From Antedon mediterranea (taxonomy: Eukaryota > Echinodermata > Crinoidea > Comatulida > Antedonidae): DNA of 64,000 nt. The stretch lies in contig NC_092671.1 in NCBI RefSeq assembly GCF_964355755.1, positions 4,291,001 to 4,355,000 on the forward strand. Direction: 5' to 3'. How positions within the stretch are numbered: the first letter of the stretch is position 1; each line of letters opens with the position of its first letter. Made by a program: the position numbers and the translations under genes. This document shows positions 25,170-35,721 of the stretch, in pieces. The notes under the pieces are model-generated. The model was given only the letters and a program-made list of their open reading frames with translations. It was not told the origin of the DNA and did not search any database.

Positions 25170-26165
25170 TATATTCTTTTGTTTTTCAAAGAAATATTCA
25201 AATGCATAGTAGGCCTCCTACTTCTTAAGAAAATTTTCTGTTCACAAAAAAAAACAACATACAGTAATTAAATGTAATTTAATTATTATCAATGGTTTAT
25301 AAGGTTTGTTTTGTAAGATCGATATGACCTGATAAATATTAATTAAATTATAGAGTATCATTGTGTTTTACTATAACTCAATACTCCATAATTAGCATGA
25401 TATTAATTGTGGTGGTGTTTTTTGTTTGTTTACATGCCTACTTATAGCTTTATTCATTAAAATTAATCACTTGCGACTCCTTACTATACTATTATCTTCA
25501 AGAAACAGATCGCAAAATTAAATCTTAGAAGATTGAGATAAGTAACATTTTAAAATAATATTTCTTATATTGTTTTTATTATTTTTTCTACCTTCTGTTG
25601 TTATTTTAGCCTGGATTGTCTTCCCTGGTTATAGGCTACGCAGAGGCTCCAACGAGACTATAACTTTAAGACTGCCTGCGCGTTTTGTAATCACCACGAG
25701 CCTCTGAGTGAAAAGTCGGATTTATAAATTTATAAATTATTTATTCTAAGGAAGGTAATTATTTTTTTATAATGTATTTACAGTATTAAACATTCAACAT
25801 TTAATTACATAACCATAATGTTTCATACATTATATATATACTCAAAGATCTTTGATATAATTTATCACTTTAGTGTTTATTGTCTTCAAAATGGTCAGTG
25901 GTTTTGTATGATGTATCTTCTTTATTATGCCTACGTTTCTCAGCTCGGCCGGGATGCATTATTTTTTTTCCCTATGAGGTTATTAAAGAATTTCAACAAG
26001 ATAGCTGATCAACTTCTTAAATATACTAAACCTTTAAAGCCTTTACCACAAGCCCAAACAATTCGGTTGGCAAATTCTATTTAAACAAAGGATTTAATCC
26101 TCTATAATGTCCCATATTATGTCATAATTATTCTAATGAATAATTCATGATTTCTGCCTTAGTCT
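25170..26165. other. Spacer with no supported gene
   Basis: AT-rich. A moderately GC-rich patch at 25615-25720 (CAGAGGCTCCAACGAGACTA) resembles neither a known exon nor a repeat elsewhere in the window. The 88-codon open frame at 25818-26084 has no recognisable domain. Confidence 0.4.
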
Positions 26166-26214
26166 CATAGGAAAAAAAATAATGTCACCGGGAAAAAAAA
26201 AATAATGCCACCGG

Positions 26215-26402
26215 AGTAACACCCTACACGCCTCGAATGATGAACTGGGTTCTTTATAGTAAAGGTTATAACTGTGTACACTAGACCTACGGTTTATAGT
26301 CCTTATCCGAGAAGACTTGTTCTACCACCAGAACTAGGAGCGAACCCATGTCGATGGTGTCGACTCTTTAGGTAACCGTTCGGCCATTTGACTCGCGGAT
26401 GA
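26215..26402 (-). mobile_element. tRNA-derived SINE-like element, copy 1
   Basis: Read on the minus strand, an A-box TGGCCGAACGG (head near 26374-26384) is followed by a B-box-like GGTTCGCTCC-type word about 40 bp later. Then comes a body with TCTTCTCGGATAAGGACTAT, AAACCGTAGG and GTGTACACAGTTATAACC. Pol III box spacing and tRNA-like head plus body indicate a SINE and not a functional tRNA (no cloverleaf with intact acceptor stem). Homologous copies at 30420-30640, 46430-46725 and 59524-59819 sit at the same place in the receptor units. Confidence 0.65.
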
Positions 26403-26629
26403 ATGAAATTACTTACTTCTATAACACATACAGCATATCATTTTAAGATATTTACAAAAAAATAAGGTTAAACATAAATAACAATAATATAAAATGCTGA
26501 TTTTAAATAAATGAGGATTTTGAAATTATAAGTAAACCTTATTGCAACAAATTGAAACTTTAAATGAAAATCATAACAAACAGACGATAGACCCTCACAT
26601 ATAAATTATAATTTTATGAATATCAATTT

Positions 26630-26820
26630 CGAGGCATTTCATAACATCCGACCCAAACATCGCATGATCCTCGTTTTTTATTTCTTAGAAAAGAATAATA
26701 ATATCATTGTTTGTACGCTTTAAAGCTTCCTTATAGGCCTATGGATAGTTTTGATTACCTTATTTCCGGGCGAAAGAAACAATTAAGTATTGTTATTTTT
26801 TACCAATTTGTATTACTTCT
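26630..26820. repeat. GPCR-unit flanking block (GAGGCATTTCATAACATC … AAGTATTGTTATTTTTTACC), copy 1
   Basis: Contains TTTCGAGGCATTTCATAAC, CATCGCATGATCCTCG, TTGTTTGTACGCTTTAAAGC and TTATTTCCGGGCGAAAGAAAC. Diverged copies occur at 30855-31080, 31655-31975, 33655-33740, 34165-34400, 46955-47170, 50465-50700, 60050-60265 and 63560-63795. They mark old duplications of the receptor unit even where the receptor itself is gone. Confidence 0.75.
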
Positions 26821-26863
26821 AAACTAAAAATTGATACTCGGGGTACAGCAAGAGAAGCTGTAA

Positions 26864-27180
26864 TGACGTCATAAGACGGGATCACATCAATAACCCTCGC
26901 TACCAAATACGGCTATTTATTGCTATTTAAATGACGTCACAATTTTTATTCTCCAAATCAAGACCTTTGAAATGACACCAAACACGGCTATATTACGACG
27001 AAAATCGTTTAACACCAATGTACCATCTTCGAGACGTCATATGGCCGGAGCTTCGAGCTTAGAGGACATGTTCCTGTAGTATATTCATGACAAATCCCAG
27101 CTCAATACTACAACGAATAAGGGAGGAGTCGTACTTTATAAATCGCACTTTTTTCGATTGGCACCATGTTTATGACGTCA
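26864..27180. promoter_or_regulatory. Cluster of palindromic CRE sites (TGACGTCA)
   Basis: Perfect TGACGTCA octamers at 26864-26871, 26932-26939 and 27173-27180, plus AGACGTCA at 27032-27039. Four such sites in about 320 bp of AT-rich DNA is far above expectation. No clear gene starts here. The nearest coding trace is a GPCR relic at 27366. CREB/ATF binding is inference. Confidence 0.4.
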
Positions 27181-27365
27181 TAATTCTGCATCCGGTTGAA
27201 GTACAAACATTTTCTCTCTATAGCTTTGTTCACCTATTACCCATGTTTCAGAGCCGCCAGACGACGCGTAAAGAACTAGTAGGACTTGAAAGTTGGCCTA
27301 ATAGGGCTCAATAGTGTCCATATGGAAGAGAAGATGAAAGAGTCCTAGACTCGGGTACCCCGAGT

Positions 27366-27432
27366 AAAAATCCATATACTTGCACAGACTTTTTCGGGTC
27401 TTGAGAGAGTACCGAATCCACTTGTTTTAAAC
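27366..27432 (-). pseudogene. GPCR relic (TM4 entry)
   Basis: AAAATCCATATACTTGCACA … CTTGAGAGAGTACCGAATCC … ACTTGTTTTAAACT is the minus-strand sequence for KTSGFGT-LSRS-…-WI in this receptor family. Only about 22 codons remain, ending exactly at the minisatellite. Confidence 0.75.
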
Positions 27433-27434
27433 TT

Positions 27435-27965
27435 GTATGGTCATCATCATTGTCACTATTATCATTGTCGCCATCATCATTGTCACCATCGTCAAACGTC
27501 ACCATCCACATCATCATTGTCACCATCGTCAAACGTTACCATCCTCATTGTCACCATTATCATTGTCACTATCATCATTGTCACAATCGTCAAGCCTCAC
27601 CATCCTCATCGTCATTGTCACCATGATCATTGTCACCATCGTCAAACGTCACCATCCTTATCATCATTGTCACAATAATCATTGTCACCATCCTCATTGC
27701 CACCATTAACATTTCATCATCATCATTGTCACAATAATCATTGTCACCATCCTCATTGCCACCATTAACATTTCATCATCATCATTGCCACCATCGTCAA
27801 ACGTCACCATCCTCATCATCATTGTCACCATTATCATTGTCACCATCATCATTGTCACCATCGTCAAACGTCACCATTCACATCATCATTGTCACCATCG
27901 TCAAACTTTACCATCCTCATCATGATTGTCATCATTATCATGGTCACCATCATCATTGTTGGCAT
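27435..27965. repeat. CATCATTGTCACC minisatellite, copy 1 (530 bp)
   Basis: Imperfect array of 12-15 bp words such as CATCATCATTGTCACC and CATCGTCAAACGTCACC. It lies on the 3' side of the receptor at 28739, with the same 3' flank (TGGCATTCACACGGTGTTTG) as the arrays at 47655 and 60749. Open frames across it are composition artefacts. Confidence 0.9.
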
Positions 27966-28067
27966 TCACACGGTGTTTGATAAAGAAAGACAATGTTGGG
28001 GTTTTTCTTTTTTATTTATTTTTTTGCACAAATAATCATTAACCAAAAGCACCTGAAAATAAAGCCT

Positions 28068-28332
28068 AATAATGTATTGTCCCTTAAAAACATGAAAAAT
28101 GAATTTTGTATAGGCCATTTTGTAGTTAATCACTTCCATAGAAAAAAAACCCGAAAAAAATACGATTTCACTTACAAAATGACAAAATAAACGGTTCAAT
28201 TCAATCAGAAACTCACTGACTTCCAGCCAATTTGACTATTTGGTTTTTCAGGTAAATAATCCAGGCAATAACTATTATGTGACATTAAAATGGAGTATTT
28301 AAAAAAAAATCAAAAGGAAAATTCATCTTTAA
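28068..28332. mobile_element. TTAA-type MITE, diverged copy
   Basis: The left end AATGTATTGTCCCTTAAAAA corresponds to the 48063 copy. The right end is worn (AAAATTCATCTTTAATAA). The interior CCATTTTGTAGTT and CTTCCAGCCAATTTGACTAT match the copies at 36342, 48063 and 61157. Confidence 0.65.
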
Positions 28333-28738
28333 TAATTTACTACTACTACAATAATAAACTAATTAAACAGTTCATTAAGCAGATTTACTGTTTTGTTAAA
28401 AACGGTTTACAATGTTAATAAACAATAGAAGTAATAAATGAAGTGGGTCCTTGTTGAAATAAAAGTAAAAGATACACTATAACGATAATTGTGATTTCTT
28501 ATGCACTTTTAGAGGTCCAGTGAACATTTCTAAAAGCAATGAAAAAAATATTGTAAGACGTTCATAAGTTGACTAAAACAAGTTTATACATATTTATTTT
28601 GAAATGAAATTATTCATTGAATGTTTTTTAAAGTTTTTAAAATTATATACGGTAATCTATCATGTTTGCTAATTATTAATTTTAAGAATAATTCCTGCAT
28701 AGATTAAATACAAGTAAGTGTATACATTAGTAAAATAA

Positions 28739-29791
28739 TCATCTAATTAATCTCGTCCGAATTCTTCTGTAGAAAACGTCAACAAACTCTCGTCTAAAAC
28801 CGTCATTCACTACATTATATATCAAAGGATTTACAGAAGAATTTAGATATGTTAGAAATCGACAAATATTTAAAAATAAAGAATTACCCGATCCAAGAAT
28901 GTTAAAAAAGTATAAAATTCCAAACAAATAAAGTGGTTGCACGAGAATGACATAAACTGCGACTGTCACAAAAACTGTCCAGAATATTTTCCTTTCAGAT
29001 TTAGAATGTGGGTCGTTCTCACGTGAATTTGATACTTTTTTGCGGGATTTTCTTATAGAATAGAGCATAAGTGAATATAAAATTACCATACTTATAATTA
29101 GCAACATATTAACAGTTAAGTTCAGAATCCACAAAATTGTACACAGTGTATTGTAGCTTGGATTATAACCACATATAGTTGCACGATTTGAAATACCTCT
29201 ATACATGTCAGGCCAAGGAAGAATGATGGATTCGCGTATAGCATACACAAATGCTACAGTGTTCACAGAGAAACAGAAAATCCATATAACTACACACATT
29301 TTTACGGATCTTGAAGTACCAAATCTACTTGTTTTAAACTGAAAAGGTCTGCAAACTGCCATATAACGTTCAATGGAAAGTCCAACAATCGTTAAAACTC
29401 CTGCATGTAGGGCACAATTACTGAAATAATCAAACAGTCCACATTCAAAGTTGTTTATTTCCATTTCATCAATCGTATAGTTCACCGGTATTAAATCCTC
29501 ACTTATCCATATTTTACTGGGCCCTATAATTAAATTCATTGTATCAGCAATTGCCAAATTGGCTAGATACACGTAAACTGTTGTGTGTAATTTACTCACC
29601 ATGACGATAAATGTCATTATGTTGCCGACAATGCCAAAAGCAACAACAACAGGAATAATATAGTTAATCAAAATCCTCTCGAAGTCACTAGGAAGGAACA
29701 TATCAATGTAAGCATCAAATAGACTCGTGTTATATGTTAAATTCCCGTATTCAAATGCATCATATGATGCATTGCCGACGGAGAGTGACAT
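28739..29791 (-). CDS. Class A GPCR, intact, intronless, 350 aa
   Basis: Starts MSLSVGNASYDAFEYGNLTY at ATG 29791; an upstream in-frame extension begins with TTG and is not used. N-terminal NAS, NLT and NTS sequons. TM1 GIVGNIMTFIVMVSKL with N57; TM2 LANLAIAD with D83; SIERYMAVCRP ends TM3; WPDMYRGISNRATIC in the second loop; SERKIFWTVFVTVAVY leads into TM6, which has VQP in place of CWxP; NPLIYNVVNDGF ends TM7; FVDVFYRRIRTRLIR is the short basic tail. One residue is missing in the second intracellular loop relative to paralogues (FGTSRSVK versus FGTxSRSVK), an in-frame change. Closest to the 48869 receptor. All family features intact, no stops. Probably a plasma-membrane peptide or chemosensory receptor, ligand unknown. 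Confidence 0.9.
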   Translation of the reverse strand: MSLSVGNASYDAFEYGNLTYNTSLFDAYIDMFLPSDFERILINYIIPVVVAFGIVGNIMTFIVMVSKLHTTVYVYLANLAIADTMNLIIGPSKIWISEDLIPVNYTIDEMEINNFECGLFDYFSNCALHAGVLTIVGLSIERYMAVCRPFQFKTSRFGTSRSVKMCVVIWIFCFSVNTVAFVYAIRESIILPWPDMYRGISNRATICGYNPSYNTLCTILWILNLTVNMLLIISMVILYSLMLYSIRKSRKKVSNSRENDPHSKSERKIFWTVFVTVAVYVILVQPLYLFGILYFFNILGSGNSLFLNICRFLTYLNSSVNPLIYNVVNDGFRREFVDVFYRRIRTRLIR

Positions 29792-29929
29792 TTCTTTGTT
29801 TTTGGAAAATTCCCACAGAATGCCTATAGTTTCCAATAAAAGAAAACGTGAACGATTAACTATGATTGAAATAAGACGCCAGTGAACAGGAAAAATATTC
29901 AAACAGTCCTAATAATGATGCTTTGTCAG

Positions 29930-30215
29930 AATTCTATTGAGTAGAGGGACTTCAAACTCACAGTGCTCCTATATAACGAGTTCAGCTACTGCTGACAATG
30001 ATAAAATGTGGGCGTTACTATGCACGAAAGTGATTTTAAAATGTATTGGTATACGGTGGTTTTACTAAACTTAACGTATCCTATTCAAATGTAGACGTGA
30101 CGAATGAGAATTGAATTCAAAGAATGTAGCCACACCTATTTACCCCCAATAAAGAAAAAGGACTTTAATTTTAATGAATGTACTTGATAACAGGCCATCG
30201 TTGTTGTTTAACAAA
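29930..30215 (-). promoter_or_regulatory. Upstream block with TATA-like motif of the 28739-29791 GPCR
   Basis: On the minus strand: GTAAATAGGTGTGGCTACAT, CGTCACGTCTACATTTGAAT, CGTGCATAGTAACGCCCACA, TTTTATCATTGTCAGCAGTA, then GTTATATAGG (plus 29968-29976 CCTATATAA) about 180 nt upstream of the ATG, followed by GTCCCTCTACTCAATAGAAT. Word order is conserved in all units. Conservation across paralogues argues for the promoter being inside the duplicated unit. Confidence 0.6.
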
Positions 30216-30246
30216 ATGTTCTATGGAATTTCTCTATATATCTCTA

Positions 30247-30325
30247 CAACTCACTATGTCGGTCGGTTGGTCGGTAAACACTAATTCAAATTTGAGCACG
30301 CGACTGCAGCCATGTATATGACCTT
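30247..30325. repeat. GTCGCGTGC…GCACGCGAC element, copy 2 (left arm degraded)
   Basis: ACAACTCACTATGTCGGTCGGTTGG then TTGAGCACGCGACTGCAGCC and ATGTATATGACCTTG. The right arm and interior match the copy at 20556; the left GTCGCGTGC is lost. Confidence 0.5.
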
Positions 30326-30419
30326 GTTATGTTATGTCTTTAGCCACATGTGGCCAGAATTACCAATAGTAAATTATAATCACTGTCCTATCATATCAGA
30401 GAGGTGGTAATCCTCCTGA

Positions 30420-30640
30420 TTCAACGGGTGAACCAGTTCACCGGGGTAACCCCCTACAGGTCTCGAATGATGAACTGGGTTCAAAGTGCACACAGGTTAT
30501 AACTGTGTACACTGAACGGTTTATAGTCCTTATCCGAGTAGACTTGTTCCACCACCAGAACTACCAGAACTAGGAGCGAACCCATGCCGATGGTGTCGGC
30601 TCTTTAGGTAACCGTTCGGCCATTTGACTCGCGGATGCAT
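30420..30640 (-). mobile_element. tRNA-derived SINE-like element, copy 2
   Basis: A-box TGGCCGAACGG (minus strand; plus 30613-30623) and GGGTTCGCTCC about 35 bp downstream, followed by the same body as copy 1 (ACTTGTTCCACCACCAGAAC; a small internal duplication ACTACCAGA is unique to this copy). Confidence 0.65.
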
Positions 30641-31021
30641 AAAATTACTTACTTCTATAACACATACAGCATATTATTTAAAAACATTAAAAAAAAATAA
30701 GGTTAAACATATATAATTACAAAATATAAAATGCTGATTTTAAATAAATGCTGATTTTGAAATTATAAGTAAATCTTATTGCAACAAATTGAAACTTTAA
30801 ATGAAAATCATAACAAATAGACGACATATAAATAATTATAATTTGATAAATATCAGTTTCGAAGCATTTCATAACAACCGACCCAAAGATGCCATCGCAT
30901 GATCCTCGTAGAAAAATATAATAATAATTAATTGTTTGTACGCTTTAGCTTCCTTATATGGACAATTTTGATTACCTTATTTCCGGGCGAAAGAAACAAT
31001 AAAGTATTGTTATTCAATTTT

Positions 31022-31051
31022 CAGGGAAGAGTTAAATTTAACTCTTCCCTG
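31022..31051. repeat. 30-bp perfect palindrome (CAGGGAAGAGTTAAA arms)
   Basis: CAGGGAAGAGTTAAA at 31022-31036 directly abuts its reverse complement at 31037-31051. It interrupts the flanking block that reads straight through in other copies (GTTATT…GTTTACC), so it is a later insertion. The same arm with a 9-bp loop is at 8545-8585. Confidence 0.85.
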
Positions 31052-31156
31052 TTATTGTTTACCAATTTGTATTTGTACTTCTTATAACTTCCTTATCATA
31101 TGATTTACCGGATGTAAACAAATCTTAGGATGAGAGTATGAAATTTGTTTCATTTT

Positions 31157-31222
31157 TAGTCGCGTGCAACGCAACTCTATAGTTCACTTACTCAAATTTG
31201 CGCACGCGACTGGGCCAGCCAT
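31157..31222. repeat. GTCGCGTGC…GCACGCGAC element, copy 3
   Basis: TAGTCGCGTGCAACGCAACT … CTCAAATTTGCGCACGCGAC, then TGGGCCAGCCATGTGTATGG. Nearly identical to copy 4 at 33816. Confidence 0.7.
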
Positions 31223-31739
31223 GTGTATGGCCTTGTTTCTTTTACAATTAACTCACTTCATTAACAGAAATAATAAATGGGAATGAGAAAAACCACCGAG
31301 TTCTAGGCCTACCATATTCTTGATTAGCTATATACAATGATACCTATATATCAATAAAAAAAAATCTTTATTATCTACAAGAAAAAGTATTGTACTTTAA
31401 GGTTACTGCGAATAAATACATATTTCAACCGAGAAAACCTGTCAAACACATGTAAATATTACATTTGAAATTTAATTTCTATGTTTTAAATCCAGTGCAA
31501 CCCACAACATACCATACGTCTATGGCAGGCCAAAATGCTTTTATAGTATACAATGTAAGCTATCACTAAAATAAATTTTCTTTTCGAAATTGTTATTTAA
31601 AAAAAAAGAGTTGTGCATTGAATGAAAAACTGGGATTTTCTTTACCTTGAATCTGCAATAAATTTCAAACATACAATCTGACCATCGCATGATTCTAGCT
31701 TTTATTTCTTCGAAAAAATCGATGAATATAATTGCATAT

Positions 31740-32130
31740 ACATCACATGAGCTATTAGGCTACCTCATTTCCGCTATGTAGAGAAAGAAACAATAAAGTA
31801 CTTTATTGAACATGATACTCGCTTTTCATTTCTTCGAAAAAGATTGATAATATAATTGTTTGTACGTATTAAAGCTTCCTTATATAAATATTTTGTAAAT
31901 AGATAGGCCTACACGGGAGTTTGACTATTACCTTATTTCCGCTGTGTCGGGAAAGAAAATTAAGTATTGCTATGTTATATTATGCTTATTTCTGGAATAG
32001 GTAGACACAATGTAAAACGCTTTTCACAAACTCCGTGTCGGTTTCGGTTACTCACCCTAGCAGTGTTACATGTGTACCGCGATGGGTATATTCTACAACA
32101 TTTTAGCAGGCCTTTAGGAGATTGTTCCAT
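31740..32130. repeat. Duplicated flank segment, partner of 34160-34560
   Basis: Shared words include TTTATTGAACATGATACTCG, CTTTTCATTTCTTCGAAAAA, ACACAATGTAAAACGCTT, AACTCCGTGTCGGTT and TTCTACAACATTTTAGCAGG. It indicates a receptor-unit duplication from which the coding part is absent. Open frames here are not supported as genes. Confidence 0.7.
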
Positions 32131-33650
32131 ATCAAATTTGTGTATCCGAATCTAGTGTTGCCCGAAAGCTGTGCTAATATTTCTGGCTGTTTTAATTTAC
32201 TTTATCGTTTTGATTTAGCTTTCTGCTTATTTTATTTTGTATCTCTATTGAGATCCAGCCACAGCATGTCATTTTCAGTAATTTGCCTTTGGATTTATTT
32301 ATTATTATGTTGTATTATAATAACACAGTTTTATACAAATGAATCATCACTAAATTTTAAATTTCTTTTTTATTTTTTTGTTTTTTTTTAATCCAATAGC
32401 GTATTTTAGATTTTAAGCACTTAACGTGAATTTATCTGTCATTAATTAGTACAGATAAAAAAAACCTTTACTTGTGTGAACAGCGCCCTCATTCTTCATT
32501 CCCAAAAATACAATTTTTTTTAAAGTTTAAAGATCTTTTTACAGTAACGTGTCATTTACATATCACTTCTACAATAGGTCAGTGTTTGACACAGTATAAA
32601 ATAAAAATGATATTACATGGTACATGGCAACAAAATATTTCGATTTCTTGTATTAATAATAATAATAATAATAATAAGATTTTTATAGCGCACATACCAC
32701 TCCAGAGTGCTCAAGGCGCATTTAAAAATAAAAAAGAAATAAATCATACATGGATTTTCTTGTAGACATGATTAAATTCAAAAAATTCAAAATTCACTTT
32801 ATTTCGTCCACAAGTTTATTTCATAGAATATAAAAAAATATATAAAATATTAGGTTAAAAGTATAAAACTATTTAGGAACACTATAATATAAAACGCTTT
32901 ACGTTAAAAACATAATAAAATACAGATAGAAAATATATAGGCATACATTATACATCATTTAAAACTAGCCGGATGGAATACGGAACAAATGAATTAGAAT
33001 ATCTTCTATTGAAAGATCGCAGTAAGTTAAGCCTTTTTTATCTTATTTTATCGTAGTACTCAGCTAAAGGATGATTGAAATTGCTACATATTAATGTAAG
33101 TAATGTCTACTATAAAGTTTTATGGAACCAAAATATAGATTTTTAGCACAATTAAATCTTTTGTTGCCATGCACCATGTAATAATGTATTGCTTAGTAAC
33201 ACTAACAAATGTATACCGTAATGTATTCAGGTTTGCTAGCAAAGATAGTAATTTTAAGAATAGTGCTTGCAATTATTGTTTTTTAACGTTAAACTCTACT
33301 CAACTATACTTTGGTAGGTGCGCCCCAAATTTATTCTCTTCATGTACATATATGCCTATGCATAAGATAGGTTTACTACACTACCAGTGTCTAACTATAT
33401 CCCTATATACTCTCATTTTTAATTCTTGCAAACATTACTCAAAATGATGTTACATTCGTTCAAAAATCTATATACCCGCTTCAATATATCAATAGTAAAC
33501 CTTAACATTCATTGCTTTGTATTCTAATTAATTACATTTAATTTCTTTTCCGAAGACATTTTTAAGTGTCTTTTTTTATAAACAGAAAATATGAATTTCA
33601 TTTTCAGTTGACTTTCATTTTTCACAATCTTTACAGTTTTTAATTTTCCA
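32131..33650. other. Repeat-derived spacer
   Basis: Contains (TAA)n followed by GATTTTTATAGCGCACATAC and GTGCTCAAGGCGCATTT (32654-32725), a common type of dispersed invertebrate repeat. A LINE-like 3' end AAAATTCACTTTATTTCGTC lies at 32790, and a segment at 33315-33430 (CCAGTGTCTAACTATATC) has a relative at 51015-51125. No gene is supported. Confidence 0.45.
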
Positions 33651-33654
33651 ATAC

Positions 33655-33900
33655 ACTAATATGGATAGTTTTGATTACCTTATTTCCGGGCGAAAGGAAC
33701 AATAAAGTATTGTTATTTTTTACCAATTTGTATTTACTTCTTATACTTCCTTATCATATGATTTGCCAGATGTAAACAAATCTTAGGATGAGAGTATGAA
33801 ATTTGTTTCATTTTTAGTCGCGTGCAACGCAACTCTATAGTTCACTAACTCAAATTTGCGCACGCGACTGGGCCAGCCATGTATGGCCTTGTTTTTTTTA
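33655..33900. repeat. GPCR-unit flanking block with GTCGCGTGC element, copy 4
   Basis: ATGGATAGTTTTGATTACCT, TATTTCCGGGCGAAAGGAAC, then at 33816-33880 TAGTCGCGTGCAACGCAACT … GCGCACGCGACTGGGCCAGC. Matches 30960-31230 except that it lacks the 31022 palindrome. Confidence 0.7.
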
Positions 33901-34159
33901 CAATTACCTCACTTCATTAACAGAAATATAATTTGTATTATATAAAAAGAAAGAAAAAAACTACTGAATTGATGAATATAATTGTTTGATAATTGACAAA
34001 AAAAAAAAAAAAGTAATAAATATGATTTGCCTTTTTCGCATAATATAAAAAGAGAACTAATTATTTTGCTGTTACTACCACTTATATTATATAATATGTA
34101 TTATTTTCTATTATTGTACTTGGGCTAGTGGCCTACATACTATTGAATAAATGAATGTT

Positions 34160-34560
34160 TGAAGCATACATCACAGGAGCTATTACCTCATTTCCGCTAT
34201 GTAGAAACAATCAAGTACTTTATTGAACATGATACTCGCTTTTCATTTCTTCGAAAAAGATTTATAATAAATTGTTTGTACGTTATTAAAGCTTCCATAT
34301 GGATATTTTGTAAACAGATAGGCCTACATCACCAGAGTTTGATTATTACCCAATTTCCGCTATAACCTAATGTCTGGAAAGAAAATTAAGTACTGCTATG
34401 TTTTGCCAATATCTATATATAAATTATGCTTTTTTCTGGAATAGGTAAACACAATGTAAAACGCTTGTCACCAACTCCGTGTCGGTTAATCTCCCTGCTG
34501 ATACCGCGTTACGTAGGCCTATATTCTACAACATTTTAGCAGGCCTTTACAATGTTGTTC
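34160..34560. repeat. Duplicated flank segment, partner of 31740-32130
   Basis: Same word order as 31740-32130 with scattered substitutions and indels. It is offset by about 2.4 kb. Confidence 0.7.
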
Positions 34561-34902
34561 CATATTTCTCTCTTAGGAAAATATCAGGGTTTTAAAACGA
34601 AATGTTGGATTTCACCCGTCGGCGCGGTAACGTTAGTTCCGGATTCGGTGATTCAATACGTTGCGACTTCCTGGTTTCAACTAAGTTGGCCGTTGGTGGC
34701 AAAAGCCTTTTTAGCTTTTTTGTTTATTTTCGGACGACGAGATAATCCGGGAGCCCATAAAGCCCATTTGTTTGCGAGTACCGTAAAAGGTCTGAGGCAT
34801 AGAATATGTCAAGTAAGGTCCAGGGACCATCAAAAGGCCTTTCTTAAGTTCCCACCCCTGTACCAACTCTATGAAGGGCGTTCAAAATACCCCAACATTT
34901 AA
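34552..34902 (+). pseudogene. Unrecognised GC-richer open frame, possibly a tyrosine-recombinase (DIRS-type) fragment
   Basis: A 116-codon open stretch in an otherwise AT-rich spacer, with clearly higher G+C. Visible features are a basic patch and STVKGLRHRICQVRSRDHQ, which loosely resembles the EGLRRR-type segment of DIRS/Ngaro tyrosine recombinases. The catalytic Arg-His-Arg-Tyr set is not visible. It could equally be an unrelated retroelement scrap. Context (a DIRS-like RNase H piece lies 6.5 kb away) is weak support. Confidence 0.3.
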
Positions 34903-35721
34903 ATTAAGTAGCATAATCGAGTACATAAATGAAACCGCTGTTAAAATACCAAATCATGTACCATTACCCCTTAAGAAAGGGTCAAATGTCAGTTTCTGTT
35001 GCAAATAAACTTTATTATGCATAATTAGTAGCCCTAAACTTGTGAAGAAAATAATAAAATATTTATTTTTTGTCTAATAAAGATTTATCTTTACCGGGCG
35101 TTTGTATACAACTAATGCACAAGTCAGAGTGCGTTAGTGAGATGTGGCGCACTTGAGGGTATTTACAATATTGCAACATGCACGAAATTTGTGTTATTTA
35201 TTGTTATTTGTTAACTATTAGCATGGTGGTAATATTGTCAAGAAGTGATTGTACGATAGATCGTTATTAAATATTTTCTATGAACTATTCTTTCTATTCA
35301 TTGTGACTTCTTTAGTCTGTAACAACAGCTCGTGTGAGGGCGGGTATTCATGCTCTGTTAAAAGTGTTACAAATTTCCAACGAATCGTTCTAACATATTT
35401 ATTTTTGTATACATATATTAAACTAGAAATTGCATAGTGCAAGTGAATGCTGCCAGCAGATCTCTGGAGCATTTCGTCCCGTATACAGTATCTTTTGTTA
35501 TATAAAAACGATTATTGCAAACTGATTGCAAAATAAATGATGAATAATTTATAATCTTTCTTTAGTACTGTAAACGATTAATCTAAATTAATTAATTTAA
35601 TTAAAACGTATTTTGAATACTTTGGTAAGAAATGCATTTCATATCTATACAGTATGTAAATTATTATTCTGAAATATGCGACCAGTTAAAGACGTATACA
35701 ATATTCAATTTCAACATTTAA

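Noticed and set aside
26360-26402. Possible tRNA gene on the minus strand
   Set aside because: A- and B-box words are present, but no complete cloverleaf or acceptor stem pairing is visible and the sequence continues into a repeated body; a SINE explains it better.
27433-27980. His/Ser/Ile-rich and Asp/Asn-rich open frames over the CATCATTGTCACC array (also at 47629-48114 and 60723-61208)
   Set aside because: A repeat without stop codons in several frames gives open frames by composition alone.
29792-29902. 37-codon N-terminal extension of the 28739-29791 receptor
   Set aside because: It starts at TTG and has no counterpart in paralogues; it overlaps the conserved upstream region.
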